Source: Congeria kusceri
Taxonomy: Eukaryota; Mollusca; Bivalvia; Myida; Dreissenidae
DNA: 64,000 bases
Reading direction: 5' to 3'
NCBI GenBank assembly: GCA_027627225.1
Contig: CM051025.1
Span: 51,148,181-51,212,180, forward strand
The translations under genes were made by a program, and so were the position numbers. The notes beneath the pieces are model-generated. The model saw only the letters and a list, made by a program, of their open reading frames with translations. It searched no databases and was not told the origin of the DNA. This document shows positions 49,301 to 60,800 of the stretch, in pieces. The stretch's first letter is position 1. Every line of letters begins with the position of its first letter.

Positions 49301-51542
49301 TGAATATAAACTTCAACCAGAAAATCTATGTGAAAAGGGTCATAACTCTGTCAAAATACAAAATAGTGATGGGGAATGTTGCCCCTGATACTGGAGTTGA
49401 TGACAAAGGTATATTCTACGTTTGAAGTGAATAGCTTTTGTAGTATGGAAGTTACACAACTTTTGAATATAAACTTTAACCAGAAATCTATGTGAAAATG
49501 GGGCATAACTCTATCAAAATACAAAACAGAGTTATGGCGAATGTTGCCCCTGACACTGGAGTTGATTAAAAAGGTATATTCCATGTTTCAAGTGAATAAC
49601 ATATGTACTTTTGAAGTTACAAGACTTTTGAATTAAAACTTTAACCAAATTCAGAAGCGGCCGCCGACGCCGGCGTTACTAGAGAAGCACACCTATAGTT
49701 CGAACAGTCGAGCTAAAAATAGCTCTATTGTTAAAGGGTCTTAAAGCTCAACACTACTTTTTAAAGCGTTGTTTTTTATTACACCAACTTTTTCCTAATT
49801 TAATTACCAGCCTAATTTTAACAAAAACTGGATTCTTGAATGATATTGTAGTTATATTTTTGAGATTGTGGTATATTGTATATCGTTTTAAACTTTTATT
49901 ATTGCTTATTTATATTAATATTACATAAGAGAATAAATCAGTATAACTCAATCAGTGTTTCTATCTTATCTTTTAGAGACACTCTTTACTAGACATGATA
50001 TTCTCCCACTATTATCTGAGCAACAAAAAATAATGGTCATGTGCAAGACCTTTGCTTAAGGAAAGTTCTTCCAACACTTGTGGTCACTATTCTTCTAAAA
50101 ACTGTACCTTCATTTCTGAATAGGTCTTTAATTTCTTGCCACTTCAGGTCATATGGTATATTGCTGATAATACATCTCTTTGACTTCATGTTTCTTGGCC
50201 GCCGTGGTGATCGACTTCTTTCACGTGACCGTTCACGCTTCTCGATGGGTGAACGACTGCGTGATCTGGAATTACTGTAAAATAAAAACTAAAGGAAGTT
50301 AAATTACTGGGGTGTGAATTCCAACTTTCCAAGCTAGCATGCAGCTCTCTCTATATATATACGCAAACTAAGCCCTTAGTTTCGTAGAATATATGTAATA
50401 TTTCCTGGGACCGCTATAATAGCATCACTTTTTAGCGCTTGGCGAATATTGAGCTACTTTTTATATATCTATGGGCTGGAGCGCATAACTGGGGAGTGGG
50501 GAAGGACCATTTCTGTGGTGGAAAATAATCCTCTTTGTTTATATTGTTCCGACAGGATTTTAATCACAAGTTTGACATCCTGAAATTCGATAGTTATTGT
50601 GAACGGATTGCAATATTATATGTTAATACCTGGGCAGATAAACCATTCCTAATTAATAATTTAATGTTCCACAAATATCATTATAATGACACTTTCATTT
50701 TGGATGCATGAACAATTTAAACCTACACACCTATGCATTTTAAATACATCTTGATAACCGCCGCTGTGCATCAGTATCGATAATTCTGATACTGCAGGTC
50801 ATTTCTATTGGTCAGTTGATTCTATTAATAAAGTTGAAGGTGTAACCAAGGCACGATAATGGCAGTCTGTGCAGAAATGTAGTAGCTAAATATGCAGGTT
50901 TCACTAGGCATTTATGCATGTCCTAGGTAAATTTCGGCATATGTTAAGCAGTTTAGGTGTTGTCTATGTAATCTACATCGATGAATAACTTTATTGTTGC
51001 AAGTAATAGGAATTGATGAAAATTTAAACTTTCAAGTTTCCACCACATATAAGGTCCTTCTCCGATAAGATGTTCCAATGAATTCAGCCCTATATAAAAA
51101 GTAACAGTAAATTTGTTGCACGTCTTATAAATAAGACTATCGCTGAAGTACAAGTGTTCCAATTCTAAGAGAATATTTGGTTTGACAATTTGTTTTGTTC
51201 AATGTTGGCAAAGATCGTGGAAGCAATCAATCAGCTTTTTTTCTTTAATTATATAGGTGATTTAAAACAGCACGTGTTTACTTGCCTATCATAATACTGT
51301 ATATGGGTATTGATCCTGGTATTTGTGCATTTACTCACGGGGAAGATCCATTTTGCGTGTTGTACGAACCATCTTAGGTACGAACATAGCAATTATAAAC
51401 TTTCGCTTTGATAACAGAATTAATATCTCCACAATGGCTTCCGGTAAAATAATCTAGTACAGCTATTTACCTTGAAACGATGCAGTAGCTTCTATGCTTT
51501 GATACACACAATAAATGTAAATATTTACCTGTTTTGAGACAT
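31313..51542 (-). CDS. HNRNPM: hnRNP M homologue (three-RRM RNA-binding protein), complete, 11 coding exons
   Basis: Exons on the minus strand: 51542-51529, 50274-50108, 47446-47386, 41662-41569, 41016-40848, 39921-39851, 39089-38936, 38136-37993, 37699-37170, 36701-36548, 31371-31313. Splice phases agree throughout and give 538 aa plus TGA. Seen: Arg/Ser/Glu-rich N-terminus (residues 1-31); RRM1 about 36-112 (RCIISNIPYDLKWQEIK, then a VIEF strand); Gly/Met-rich linker; RRM2 about 187-265 (TNTVFVSNLDYKVGWKKLK; RNP1 SRGMGTVSF); Met/Gly/Ser repeat region about 291-455; RRM3 about 463-538 (STVIVKN, then LPYSLDWQTLK; RNP1 SNGWGLVSF). Domain order, Met-rich repeats and motif wording match vertebrate hnRNP M/MYEF2 and fly Rumpelstiltskin, nuclear pre-mRNA-binding splicing regulators. 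Start: M-S-Q-N in a 14-nt first exon is the only one I found in the right phase. A possible poly(A) signal, AATAAA on the minus strand at 30731-30736, is unproven. Introns carry many repeats. Confidence 0.93.
31870..32345. repeat. Tandem ~170-bp units ('aacttaacc.tcctttta.gccta') in hnRNP M intron 10
   Basis: About three diverged copies each containing 'tttcataatgattgcacaaaaactt' (given here in parts) and 'aaaggggcat.act'; ends with a GC-rich 'ggccgccgctgcc' tract at about 32324. The layout (array plus GC-rich end) again suggests a tandem-core element. Confidence 0.6.
32354..32690. mobile_element. MITE with 'tttgtttcaggtaac' inverted ends, copy 2
   Basis: Outer ends aggcgtaaaaaaa and tttttttttacgcct, inner tttgtttcaggtaac and gttacctgaaacaaa. 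Interior is the reverse complement of 21121-21440. Lies in hnRNP M intron 10. Confidence 0.85.
32805..36547. repeat. 50-bp array derived from the hnRNP M exon-10 donor junction (interrupted)
   Basis: Unit on the plus strand: attttcttacagacagcaag, then ctattacaaactgacattg and aatgatgggat. About 22 units run from 35333 to 36547, where the last is continuous with the true exon 10 end; two more lie at 32805-32918, left of a 2.4-kb insertion. On the coding strand the unit reads gcttgctgtctgtaagaaaa, matching the true junction ggctgtcc|gtaagaaaat. Right-hand units are most diverged; left-hand ones most uniform. A variant subunit (gggttaatgttaaatggcc) recurs three times. Confidence 0.88.
32919..35328. 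mobile_element. 2.4-kb DNA transposon with 'aggccgtcaacca' TIRs, inserted in the 50-bp array
   Basis: Left aggccgtcaacca and right tggttgacggcct inverted ends, flanked on both sides by GAAC (32915-32918 and 35329-35332), a likely target-site duplication. Sub-ends carry repeated 'aaaatatagg'. Internal paired phrases (ggtaccattccca at about 33206 and 33906) suggest decay. No recognisable transposase. Confidence 0.75.
37041..37170. other. hnRNP M intron 9 (exon 9 donor side)
   Basis: AT-rich intron with a poly-A/poly-T junction near 37068-37085, between exon 9 (donor AAT|GTATGT at 37170) and exon 10. No other feature. Confidence 0.4.
40380..40452 (-). mobile_element. tRNA-Asp-like sequence (pseudogene or SINE head)
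   Basis: On the minus strand: GGCCTGGCTAGCTCAGTTGG (A-box region), an anticodon loop CTGTCAA giving GTC (Asp), and B-box GAGTTCGAACCCC. One anticodon-stem mismatch and a poor T-stem argue against a working tRNA. It lies in hnRNP M intron 5. Confidence 0.55.
40448..40600. repeat. ~33-bp tandem repeat abutting the tRNA-like sequence
   Basis: Five copies of a unit like cggctcatatcaggagtat followed by agctagcccggcc. The first copy overlaps the acceptor end of the tRNA-like sequence (gctagccaggcccggctc), so the array seems to have grown from it. Confidence 0.88.
41830..42018. repeat. 31-bp tandem repeat, six copies
   Basis: Unit gcaaattgtcatttacatgt plus atttgtcacca, starting at 41830, 41861, 41892, 41923, 41954 and 41985; in hnRNP M intron 3. 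Period 31 keeps several frames open, giving a false 105-codon frame. Confidence 0.95.
43265..46947. mobile_element. 3.7-kb TIR element nested in the hAT-like element
   Basis: Left cttccccaggccgtttt and right cctggggaag are inverted; further in, gcgccccggtc (left) mirrors gaccggggcgcc (right). Target-site duplication unclear (aaaacc-like on both sides). No transposase recognised, and it contains another element. Confidence 0.7.
43899..45099. mobile_element. 1.2-kb element ('cagggatcatcctag' TIRs), fourth level of the nest
   Basis: Left cagggatcatcctag and right ctaggataatccctg, flanked by TACAAA on each side (43893-43898 and 45100-45105). Non-coding as far as can be seen. The ends suggest a hAT-like origin. 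Confidence 0.78.
47487..49716 (+). mobile_element. Helentron/pearl-like tandem-core element, copy e, interrupted by a second array
   Basis: 5' end aacaagagcggtcagagg, core units at 47560-47692 and 48864-49640, GC run gcggccgccgacgccggcg at about 49657, terminus gttcgaacagtcgagcta. Lies in hnRNP M intron 2. It is split by the array at 47693-48863. Confidence 0.8.
47693..48863 (+). repeat. ~155-bp tandem array inserted within the ~166-bp element
   Basis: About six units of 154-155 bp with cttctgcacatcgtctcaat, catttgagccaagtttcat, gggtataggagatatggag and gtgaccttgaccttgag. The 5' border reads ggcagtctaaaggacagc, and the 3' border has cggacagacagacggacag then cgcttcgtggcggac. Probably another tandem-core mobile element. 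Confidence 0.85.
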
Positions 51543-51866
51543 TCTCTACAGCACGCTTTACTTTTAACCACGTGATGAATTTCAGCCAATCGCTTTCATT
51601 CTTGTAAAATGTTGCACCCAACAGTGATGAACACAAACGATCAAATGTAACCTATTTTTGTGCCCGAACTTTAACTTTAGCATGCTGGGTACCAGACTGT
51701 AAAAAGCTATTTTTACCAACCATTCATTTAAATTTTATTTATAGTTCTATGATTTGCCGACTATAAATAAGTAAAATCACATCGAAAATACATTAATATA
51801 AAGTGCTGTTTAAGGTGTTTATTAGTCAAATCTTTATCAAAAAAGGAACGTAAATTACATAAAATT
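51543..51866. promoter_or_regulatory. Putative bidirectional promoter between hnRNP M and the ubiquitin-like/VWA gene
   Basis: The hnRNP M start codon (minus, 51542) and the UBL-VWA start codon (plus, 51867) are separated by 324 bp. The gap contains a palindromic E-box CACGTG at 51569-51574 and a CCAAT box at 51586-51590, both near the hnRNP M side. I see no clear TATA box. Shared control is inferred from the head-to-head spacing; transcription start sites are unknown. Confidence 0.5.
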
Positions 51867-54800
51867 ATGGCGTCTGCATGTGTGGATGTGTATGTTAAAT
51901 TACCAAACGGCAAGGCAATAGAGTCACAGCTTTTACCGTCAGATACGGTTCGTCAAATCGCAGAGAAAGTTGCAGACAGTGAACACGTGCCGGAAAGTCG
52001 AGTGCGATTAAAATACCAAGGAAAAGTAATCAACAAAATGAAAACAATCGGTTTTCTTGGCATTTGCGCTGAAACGATCTTAAAGGCCGAGGTAATTGTT
52101 TGTTTCAAAAGTATAATTAAAATAATTATGTGTTCTTATTTATGTAAACTTGTTATTTTGTATATAATGCAAAGATCTAGATCTCTGTATAAGTGTTTTA
52201 CCAAAGATCTATCAATTAATTGACCTCTGTTTATGGATATCTGGTTTAACATAATTAATCCATTCAAACAATGAGCATGTTGGAAAATCGGTCAGGTTAA
52301 ATGTACATACTGTATATACTAGCATACCTGCATTCAATTCAATGTTATTTAAACAATGAAACAGGGGACATGTACGCAGGTATACAAGTCTAATAGTCAG
52401 AATCATTTTCTTCATTCAGATACTTTGTCCCAAGGACATTTCTCTGGAAATACGTACACAGGACGGCACCTCCACGGCGATCATCGCGCAGACGACAGAC
52501 ACCGTGGCGGATCTCAGGCGCGTTGTAGAGGACCTCACAGGCATACAGGCGGACACACAGACACTAAAGGTAGTGAACTGTTTCTTAGTTATTAATCAAC
52601 ACTTAGGGTTTTTAATTATAACTTCATTTTACGTCTTTCGCATTTGACGTTGAACCGAGGTGCAGTGTACAACTCAAAATATCAATCAACAACAACATAC
52701 CCTCTAGAATAAAGAAATCAAATAACTCTACACCATGGATTACAAGGAAAGTAAAACGTCTATTCAAAAGGAAAGCCAGAATATACAAAAAAGCTAACGC
52801 ATCTAATAACTGGTCCATCTGAGAAATTTCCAGAAACTTTGTAAACATGAACTGAGAAAGGCACTATGGATTCGTGTAAACAACATCATAAATGAAGGGT
52901 TAGAGAAAAATAATAATAAACCTTTCTGGCGATACGTTAAAGCGAGAAAAGAAGACAACACCGGGGTTGCCCCACTTAGAGACAAAGACCAACTCAAATG
53001 CGACAGTAAAATTAAAGCTGAAATCTTAAACAAACAGTTCGAGTCCGTTTTCACTAAAGAAGACGACAACCCTCTCCCAAACCTCCCACTCAGAATTGCC
53101 GATACCATCCCAGAACTTAACATCACTGAACAAGGAGTAAATACATTATTACATACACTGGACGTATCTAAAGCCTGCGCACCTGACGAATTACCAAACA
53201 AAGTATTACAACATTGTGCGGCTGAGCTTTCGCCCGCAGTAACTATAATATTCCAGTCATCCGTCAACTCTGGCCAACCTCCATCCGATTGGAGAAATGC
53301 ATTCGTAACACCTGTCTTTAAGAAGGGCGACCGGAACTCACCTGAAAAGTATCGTCCCGTCTAACTCACGTGCGTCATGTCCAAACTCCTGGAACTTATT
53401 ATTTGCCGCCACATCATGACTCATCTTGAAAAACATAAAGCATTAACGTTTCTAAACCACGGCTTCAGAAGCGGGTATGTGAATCTCAGCTTGTTGTCAA
53501 TACGCACGATCTTCTCTCTCATTTCGATAACAACACCCAAGTAGATACCATCATACTGGACTTCAGCAAAGCATTCGACACAGTCCCACACAAGGAACTC
53601 CTACATAAGCTACAAACATACGGAATTAAAGGCCATCTTTTAACCCGGATAGAAAACTTCATAACACAGCGAGAAATGCGCATAGTAGTTAAGGGCGAAC
53701 AGTCAACTCCAGTCCATGTGGACTCCGGCGTTCCTCAAGGTACGGTCCTAGGTCCCCTCCTAGCTCTTCCTTTGTTATTTCCTAGATCAAGTCAAGTCTC
53801 AAGTTCGACTGTTCGCTGACGACTACCTTCTGTACCGCCCCATCGAGAACCAATCGATCACATCCAACTCAAAATGACCTTGTTACACTCCAAGCATGGG
53901 CTACCAGCTGGGGAATGAAATTTAACTCAAAAAATATTACCTACTAAGCTCCAAGTCCAAATCGAGCCACTTCTATTCCATTGGCACAGATATCATACAA
54001 CAAGTCCAAGTAAATCCGTATCTTTGTATAACATTTTCTGAAGACGTGACATGGTCTACTCACATCAATAACATCAGCAAGAAAGCCAACTCTACTCTAG
54101 GATTTCTACGACGCTACCTCAGACACTGCCCAAAATCATGCTGGAAAACAGCATACCTCGCACTTGTACGCTCAAAACTTGAATATGGTAGCCTCATTTG
54201 GGAGCCTTATACAAAGACAGAAATAGACAAACTAGAAAAAAATCCAAAGATCTGCTGCTCGCTTCATAACCAAAGATTACACTTCTCGTCACGAAGGCTG
54301 CGTGACTAACATGCTCAAACAACTTGAACTTCCATCCCTACACAGATACATACTATTGAACTCTTCTGTATCTTGCACTATCCCTCGTAACCCAACTTAA
54401 AGTCAACATTTTTCATGTTCAACACTTTTATTCATTTCGTAATATACATTCAAAATTTGTCAAATTACAAATCATATAGATGCCAATTTCACTAACTGCT
54501 ACATAAAGATTTTATTGATCTCAGCATACAAACTGCTTTGCAAAACATGTACTCATATACTATACTCTATATTGATTTCGGAATTACATAATACACACAA
54601 TAAATATGCAGTCTTAAAGTCTTCTTGGGGCGATGGCAATACGCCGGGAGAGAATCCCGCTGCACTCGATAAAGTCTTCTTGGGGCGATGGCAATACGCC
54701 GGGAGAGAATCCCGCTGCATTCGATAGTCTTCTTGGGGCGATGGCAATACGCCGGGAGAGAATCTCGCTGCACTCGATAAAGTCTTCTTGGGGCGATGGC

Positions 54801-57800
54801 AATACGCCGGAAGAGAATCCCGCTGCACTCGATCAAGTCTTCTTGGGGCGATGGCAATACGCCGGGAGAGAATCCCGCTGCACTCGATAAAGTCTTCTTG
54901 GGGCGATGGCAATACGCCGAGAGAGAATCCCGCTGCACTCGATACAGTCTTCTTGGGGCGATGGCAATACGCCGGAAGAGAATCCCGCTGCACTCGATAA
55001 AGTCTTCTTGGGGCGATGGCAATACGCCGGGAGAGAATCCCGCTGCACTCGATAAAGTCTTCTTGGGGCGATGGCAATACGCCGGGAGAGAATCCCGCTT
55101 CACTCGATAACGTCTTCTTGGGGCGATGGCAATACGCCGGAAGAGAATCCCGCTGCACTCGATAAAGTCTTCTTGGGGCGATGGCAATACGCCGGGAGAG
55201 AATCCCGCTGCACTCGATAAAAATCACCACACACTTTACTTTATTTCCTAATTTCGGTGTCCATATTCACCAACCCATTCTTAGACTTAGAATAAAGAGT
55301 TCGACGTTTAGAAATATATTGCGTATTAATGTTGCTTATGCCATTACCAAATCGTTCTAAATAAATAATGGTGTAAATATACATGGTAAATACCAGGTTA
55401 GGTTCTACATTAAAGTGTGCTTAGACCAGAACAGTTTCAAACATTCTGGATACTTAAATCGAAAAATAGGTTGGTGAATACGGAAGCTGTTAACTTATAT
55501 TCATGTGAGTCGTGGCCGACTTGTATAGATAGGCTGGGAGAGAAGAAATTGAAAATTCTCTTAAGCAATTTCTTAACATTTTGGCAAAGACAAAATAGAT
55601 CTCATAAACCTTGAAGTTATGCTTAATTGGGCTTAGTGTATATATAGCTATATACTAAATGCACAAAGAAACAGTTTTCAACTAATAGACGACCCGCATC
55701 AAATATAAACGTACGGATTGCGGACATCAAATAGTTAACACAACAATAAATATTTAATGTGTATAAAGTATCAATCACTATATTATATAATTTTAGGCAC
55801 GTAATGTTAAACATTTCAATTTTAGTTCGGCAGTTCGACGTTGGTAGAATCCGGTTCCTTGTTGTGTGACGCAGGCTTGATCGACGGATCTGTTATAACA
55901 GTGTACGTTGGGGCACACGGTAAGTTGGACACATTTAATCGTTATATTGGATTTTTTTTCAAAGTATATTAAGCCTATTTATTCTAGCTCGATTATGTTA
56001 TAAAAACATTACCGAGCCCTTTTCCTGGTGTCTTTTGAGAAAGATAATTCGAACGCTTCCCGAGTAGGGATCGAACTCGCTATCTACCGATCGGAAGGCG
56101 GACACCAGTGCGACTCTGTCTTAGTAAATGTAGTATATTGTATCATAACTTCTGGAATTTGACCATAACTTGGTATGTTTAGACCACGTACGTTTTAACC
56201 AGATCCCTTCATGACATGTGAACGAAGTTAGCCCGTTGACTCATACCGAAGCCTGGTGTGCTATGCGTTAGGAAGATCCTGTATCAGATTGTAATTTGTG
56301 TATTTATTTGGATGTCTTTTGTTTTTCAGATACACAGACGGACGCAGATAGGACTGGCTCTCAGGAAGACGATGAAAACATTGAACAGGCAAGTGTTGAC
56401 TGGCGTTAATGCTACTGCTATTGGCGAAACTGATAAGATGTCACAACAATATAAAAATTAAAACAAATAATACGTAGCATGTAAACAAGTTGTTTGTGAA
56501 AACTTTGCACTAGTATTGTTGTGTTCCGAATTCCAGGGTCTGTGTAGCAGCTTCATTGTGTCTGGGCGCCAGGTGGATGTTGTCTTCTGCTTTGACACAA
56601 CCGGAAGTATGTCGAGCTGTCTGGCGGCAGTAAGTGAGAATGAAAAGACAACGAAATTCAACCTGTCTATATCGAAAATATAGGGGAAAATAGCTGGAAA
56701 GTGTATCGCGTGCTCATCGCTTGAATTTGAAATAATGAGGTTTATTAAGGTTTCTGCGATCGTGTCTATACAGCTTTTTAATGTAACATAGTTCGTTGTG
56801 TAAAAAACGCTTTCGGCATACTTACTTCAGTTCGCTGTATATCGCCGCCAGTTTGTGTGATTAACACCAGATGCTTTCGACAAAAATAAGTACGCAACTA
56901 ATGAAATGATACAATATAGCCGAATAAAACGGAGGTTCTTTGTTGCAAAAACAGATAGTATGTAATAGTTCAAACATATTAAGTAAAATCTTAATGGTTA
57001 AGAAGAGTTTTTAAAGTATCTTAAGATCATGCTCTTAATCATGATTAAGTTTTTCACTTAAATCCAGCCATTTCATTGGCTCAAAATGTCACAGGTTTAA
57101 GGATTATTTAAAAAAAATCCCGAACATATACATGCCAGAAATTTAAGTCCCAATGAAACTTTTATTTCAGGGAAATCCACGAAATTTTGTGCATTCGAAA
57201 ATAAATGATTTCACAGTATATAATTATGATCCCGTCTCGTTTCAGGTGCGTACAAAACTGCGGGAGGCCTGCCAACGGTTGCTACGGGACATTCCGAACA
57301 TGCGCATCGGCATCATTGCGCACGGGGACTACTGCGATGATGCCACGTACGTCGAACGTCACGTGGACCTCACCAACGACGTCGACGTTCTTGTCGACTT
57401 CGCAGACAACGTTCCGAGTACCGGTGGTGGTGACTCGCCAGAGGTAATGATGTCAGTCTTAAAACAATTTCTGTTAATAAGGGTATTTCTATGTTCTTAT
57501 TAAGCAATTCTACACCATAATGAATCAGTCAGTTAGTCGGACGGTCAGTCAGTCGTAACTTTTGTGTTGGTGTGTTAAAGTGTCAGTTTTTTTTTCAATA
57601 AAACAATTTATTTGTATTTTATTTGAATGCAACCTGGCCACTGTGCTCAGTTCGCAGATAATGTTATTATTGTAAAAAATTTACACTGAGAGTGTGCCAT
57701 TTTATTTTCATCATACAACTGTGACCTTTTTGACACACAACTGCGTATACATTCGTAATATTCAAAAAGTGTGGTTTATACAAGACCCAGCGGGGCATGT

Positions 57801-60800
57801 TGGTTTTAGCACGTTTATTCGCTCCGTCTATATCTAAGACGAACTGATAACAAAACTGAAAATGCACAACAGCCAGTATCCTATTCGTCGAGCTTGTAGT
57901 AGGCGGAGTTTATCAGGCATCGCTGACCATTACACATGTATTTAAATTAACATTGAAAATGAAACATGAGTAAAAAATTTTAAAAAGATACAATTTGGTC
58001 CCCACATTTGATGTGTCTCTAGTAAATTAGGACTGTGTTCTGAGACACATACCGGGTCCACATATAATGCAGCTTTGGTGCGGATTGACCTCATTCATAC
58101 ACACACGAAAAACATGTAATTACGCATCATGATGGTCGTGGTATGTATAACTATACGTGTATATATGTGTTGCAGGCATATGAGTGGGCCCTTCGGCGGG
58201 CGCAGGGTCTGGACTGGGCAGAGAGCAGCGCCAAGGCCCTGATTATGATCGGGGATGACCTGCCCCACCCACCGTCCTACACGGACCAGGCCGTGTTCTG
58301 GATGGACGAGCTGGACATACTTAGAGGCATGGGGGTCAAGGTCGGTGATAACGTGACAGCTATTGTACACGCATTGTTTGATACATTCTATAAATGATTT
58401 ACAATTACTACACTTACTAAGTATGGGTAGAGTAAAATTATGAAATCTGAATCAACGCAAAGAGAGTGCATAAATTACAATGCAAAGTACAACATATCTA
58501 CCGTACATGAACTCATCAGTTTTAATTATGAAAACTGTTTTAATATTTTGCAAAACGCTTTAATCGCAATTATGCTTATGGCTAAACTGGGCGTCACATT
58601 GCATTATTCATCGCCATATATCTGTTTAAATAGGTGTACGGCGTGAGAGCATTAAACAGTACGTACTCGGAACCGTTCTACAAGGAGCTGGCCGAGAGGT
58701 CGGGAGGATACTACCTTAGGCTTCAGAACCTTAGCCTTATAACCGACATGTTTATTGCTGGTAAGGACATTAATTTCCCTTATCAATTGCAGGTTTGAGG
58801 TCATTACGTCAAATTGAGTCGTTAAAGTTCGCACAAAGTATTCTGGGAAATTAAACTTTCTAATCGGATCCATGCCAAAGTAAGGGATAACGTTAACGAT
58901 AATGATAACAGCAAATACCACAAAAATAGTAAACACGTACACTACTTTGCATTAATGCATTAACACAATGCTTAATCACATTTGTTCTGGCTCGCACCTG
59001 TGTGGTCTACCTCATTGTCAGTTCTCAGGTGGGCGATTTGGGCAATCATTTGCCTCTTAGTTTTTATGCACTGTTTCTTTAATTGCCGGTAGAACGTCTG
59101 CTGTTTCTTTTAAAAGTGTGTTATCGTGAGTCGGACGGCGACCAGTTGCAGGCGTTCGTGGCGGAAGTGGAGCAGGAGGGCCGGATGTCAGACGACACGA
59201 AACACTTCCTGGACGCGCTCGAGAAAACGAACGACAAGCGAGTAACGGAAGAGCATCCGTCGGCGGCCACACACCGGGTAACGTTTTTATTGGCTGTAAA
59301 CTACATGCAGAACCTAGAAGCATCCAGACACACTTTAATATATCTATATATCTATACTACTATAATACCTTTTGTTTTGTTGTTTTTTAATATGAATCTT
59401 AATTACAATCAAAATTGTTTATCTGTGTATTATTTGTAAGATGATAAATCGGTATGGTTACTTCTAGAATCACGTATGTTTTATTTCAAATAACAACGCA
59501 TAACACGTACAATATAGTGTTTAATATATTGTTAAAGCAGAAGGTATTAAACTGCTATATCACAAAAATATTGCTGATCAATTACAGACTGGCCATAAAA
59601 ATCGTAGAACGGTTGTTATTAATAAGTATATATTGATCACAGAAGAAAACAAAAAATGTACTACATGGCTGTACGTAAATATACATAAATCAATAAGTCA
59701 AAGATTTTATAAGCATATTCAAAACGATCATTGTCAATAAATACAAAACACTATACATGAACGAAGATGACAAAGTGAGAAAGAAAATGTCATTTTCTAT
59801 ATTGACACAACGTGCATTGCATATACAAGGAAAATATTACTGATTGGAGAAAAATATGGATTAAAAAGTATACAAGCATAACAAAAGTCAGGAACGAAAT
59901 GTATTTTACAGCTATACGTAGAGGCGGCCTGGTGGGACCCTACATTGGACCAGCCCACCGGAAACCACCAGTATTGCTACAACGCCACCAGAGACACGTG
60001 GTATCAACGGAGAAGTACGTATGAACATGGATTATTTCAGATGTGTCGGTTTATAGATGCGAATATATAATGAAGTAAACTTGAGGCGTGTCGTGGGAAA
60101 CTCGGGCTTAATGCATGTGCGTAAAGTGTCGTCCCGGATCAGCTTGTGCAGTCCGCACAGGCTAATCCAGGACGACACATTCCGGCTACAGTGGATGTAT
60201 GTGTAGAAGAGACTTCTTTGAAACAGAAAATACCATACAAGCGGAAAGTGTCGTCCTATATTAATCTGTGCGGACTGCACAGGTTTATCCGGGACGACAC
60301 TTTACGCACATGCATTAAGCCCGGGTTTCCTACGATATTAACACATTCTGAAGTGAACTAGTAAGCGTTGTCCGAGTTGTGTATGGTCGTGTAAACATCG
60401 ATCTAAAGATACAAGACGTATGTGTTTGTACCGTTATCGAAATGGTTGGCATTTTTCTGTGCACAAATCTGATTTACACATATCAAAATTAATAACTGTC
60501 AGTTTTCGCGAATTATTTAATAAATTTATTATACAAAAAGAGACCAATCAGTTTATTTATTAAATGTTACACAATTGAATTTAAGAAATAATGTTCGATT
60601 TATCGTTGTTTATAGGCCAATAAACAACGATTTGGAGTTCTAATGCGTAGCCAACTAGATCTATTTCGATTCTAACATGATTTGACAACTATTTTTACAA
60701 TAATGTTAACTACATTTTGCTATGCTCCGCTCAGAATCGGAACTACTTTTTTCGTTGTTTATTGGGTAGTTTAAGAACGATACTTTTGTTGTTTGTCTAT

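Noticed and set aside
51339..51351. Alternative hnRNP M first exon (M-D-L-P followed by GTGAGT)
   Set aside because: It ends in phase 1, but exon 2 needs phase 2; the 51529-51542 start fits. It could still be an alternative non-coding exon or a chance site.
54553..55230. Frames of up to 225 codons across the 55-bp array, both strands
   Set aside because: They cycle through the same unit in three phases because 55 is not a multiple of 3; no family resemblance, and the array is inside an intron.
57153..57245. Earlier acceptor for UBL-VWA exon 6 (frame from 57153)
   Set aside because: Using atttcag at ~57172 would insert an unrelated 20-odd residue stretch inside the VWA fold; the acceptor at 57245 gives continuous VWA sequence.
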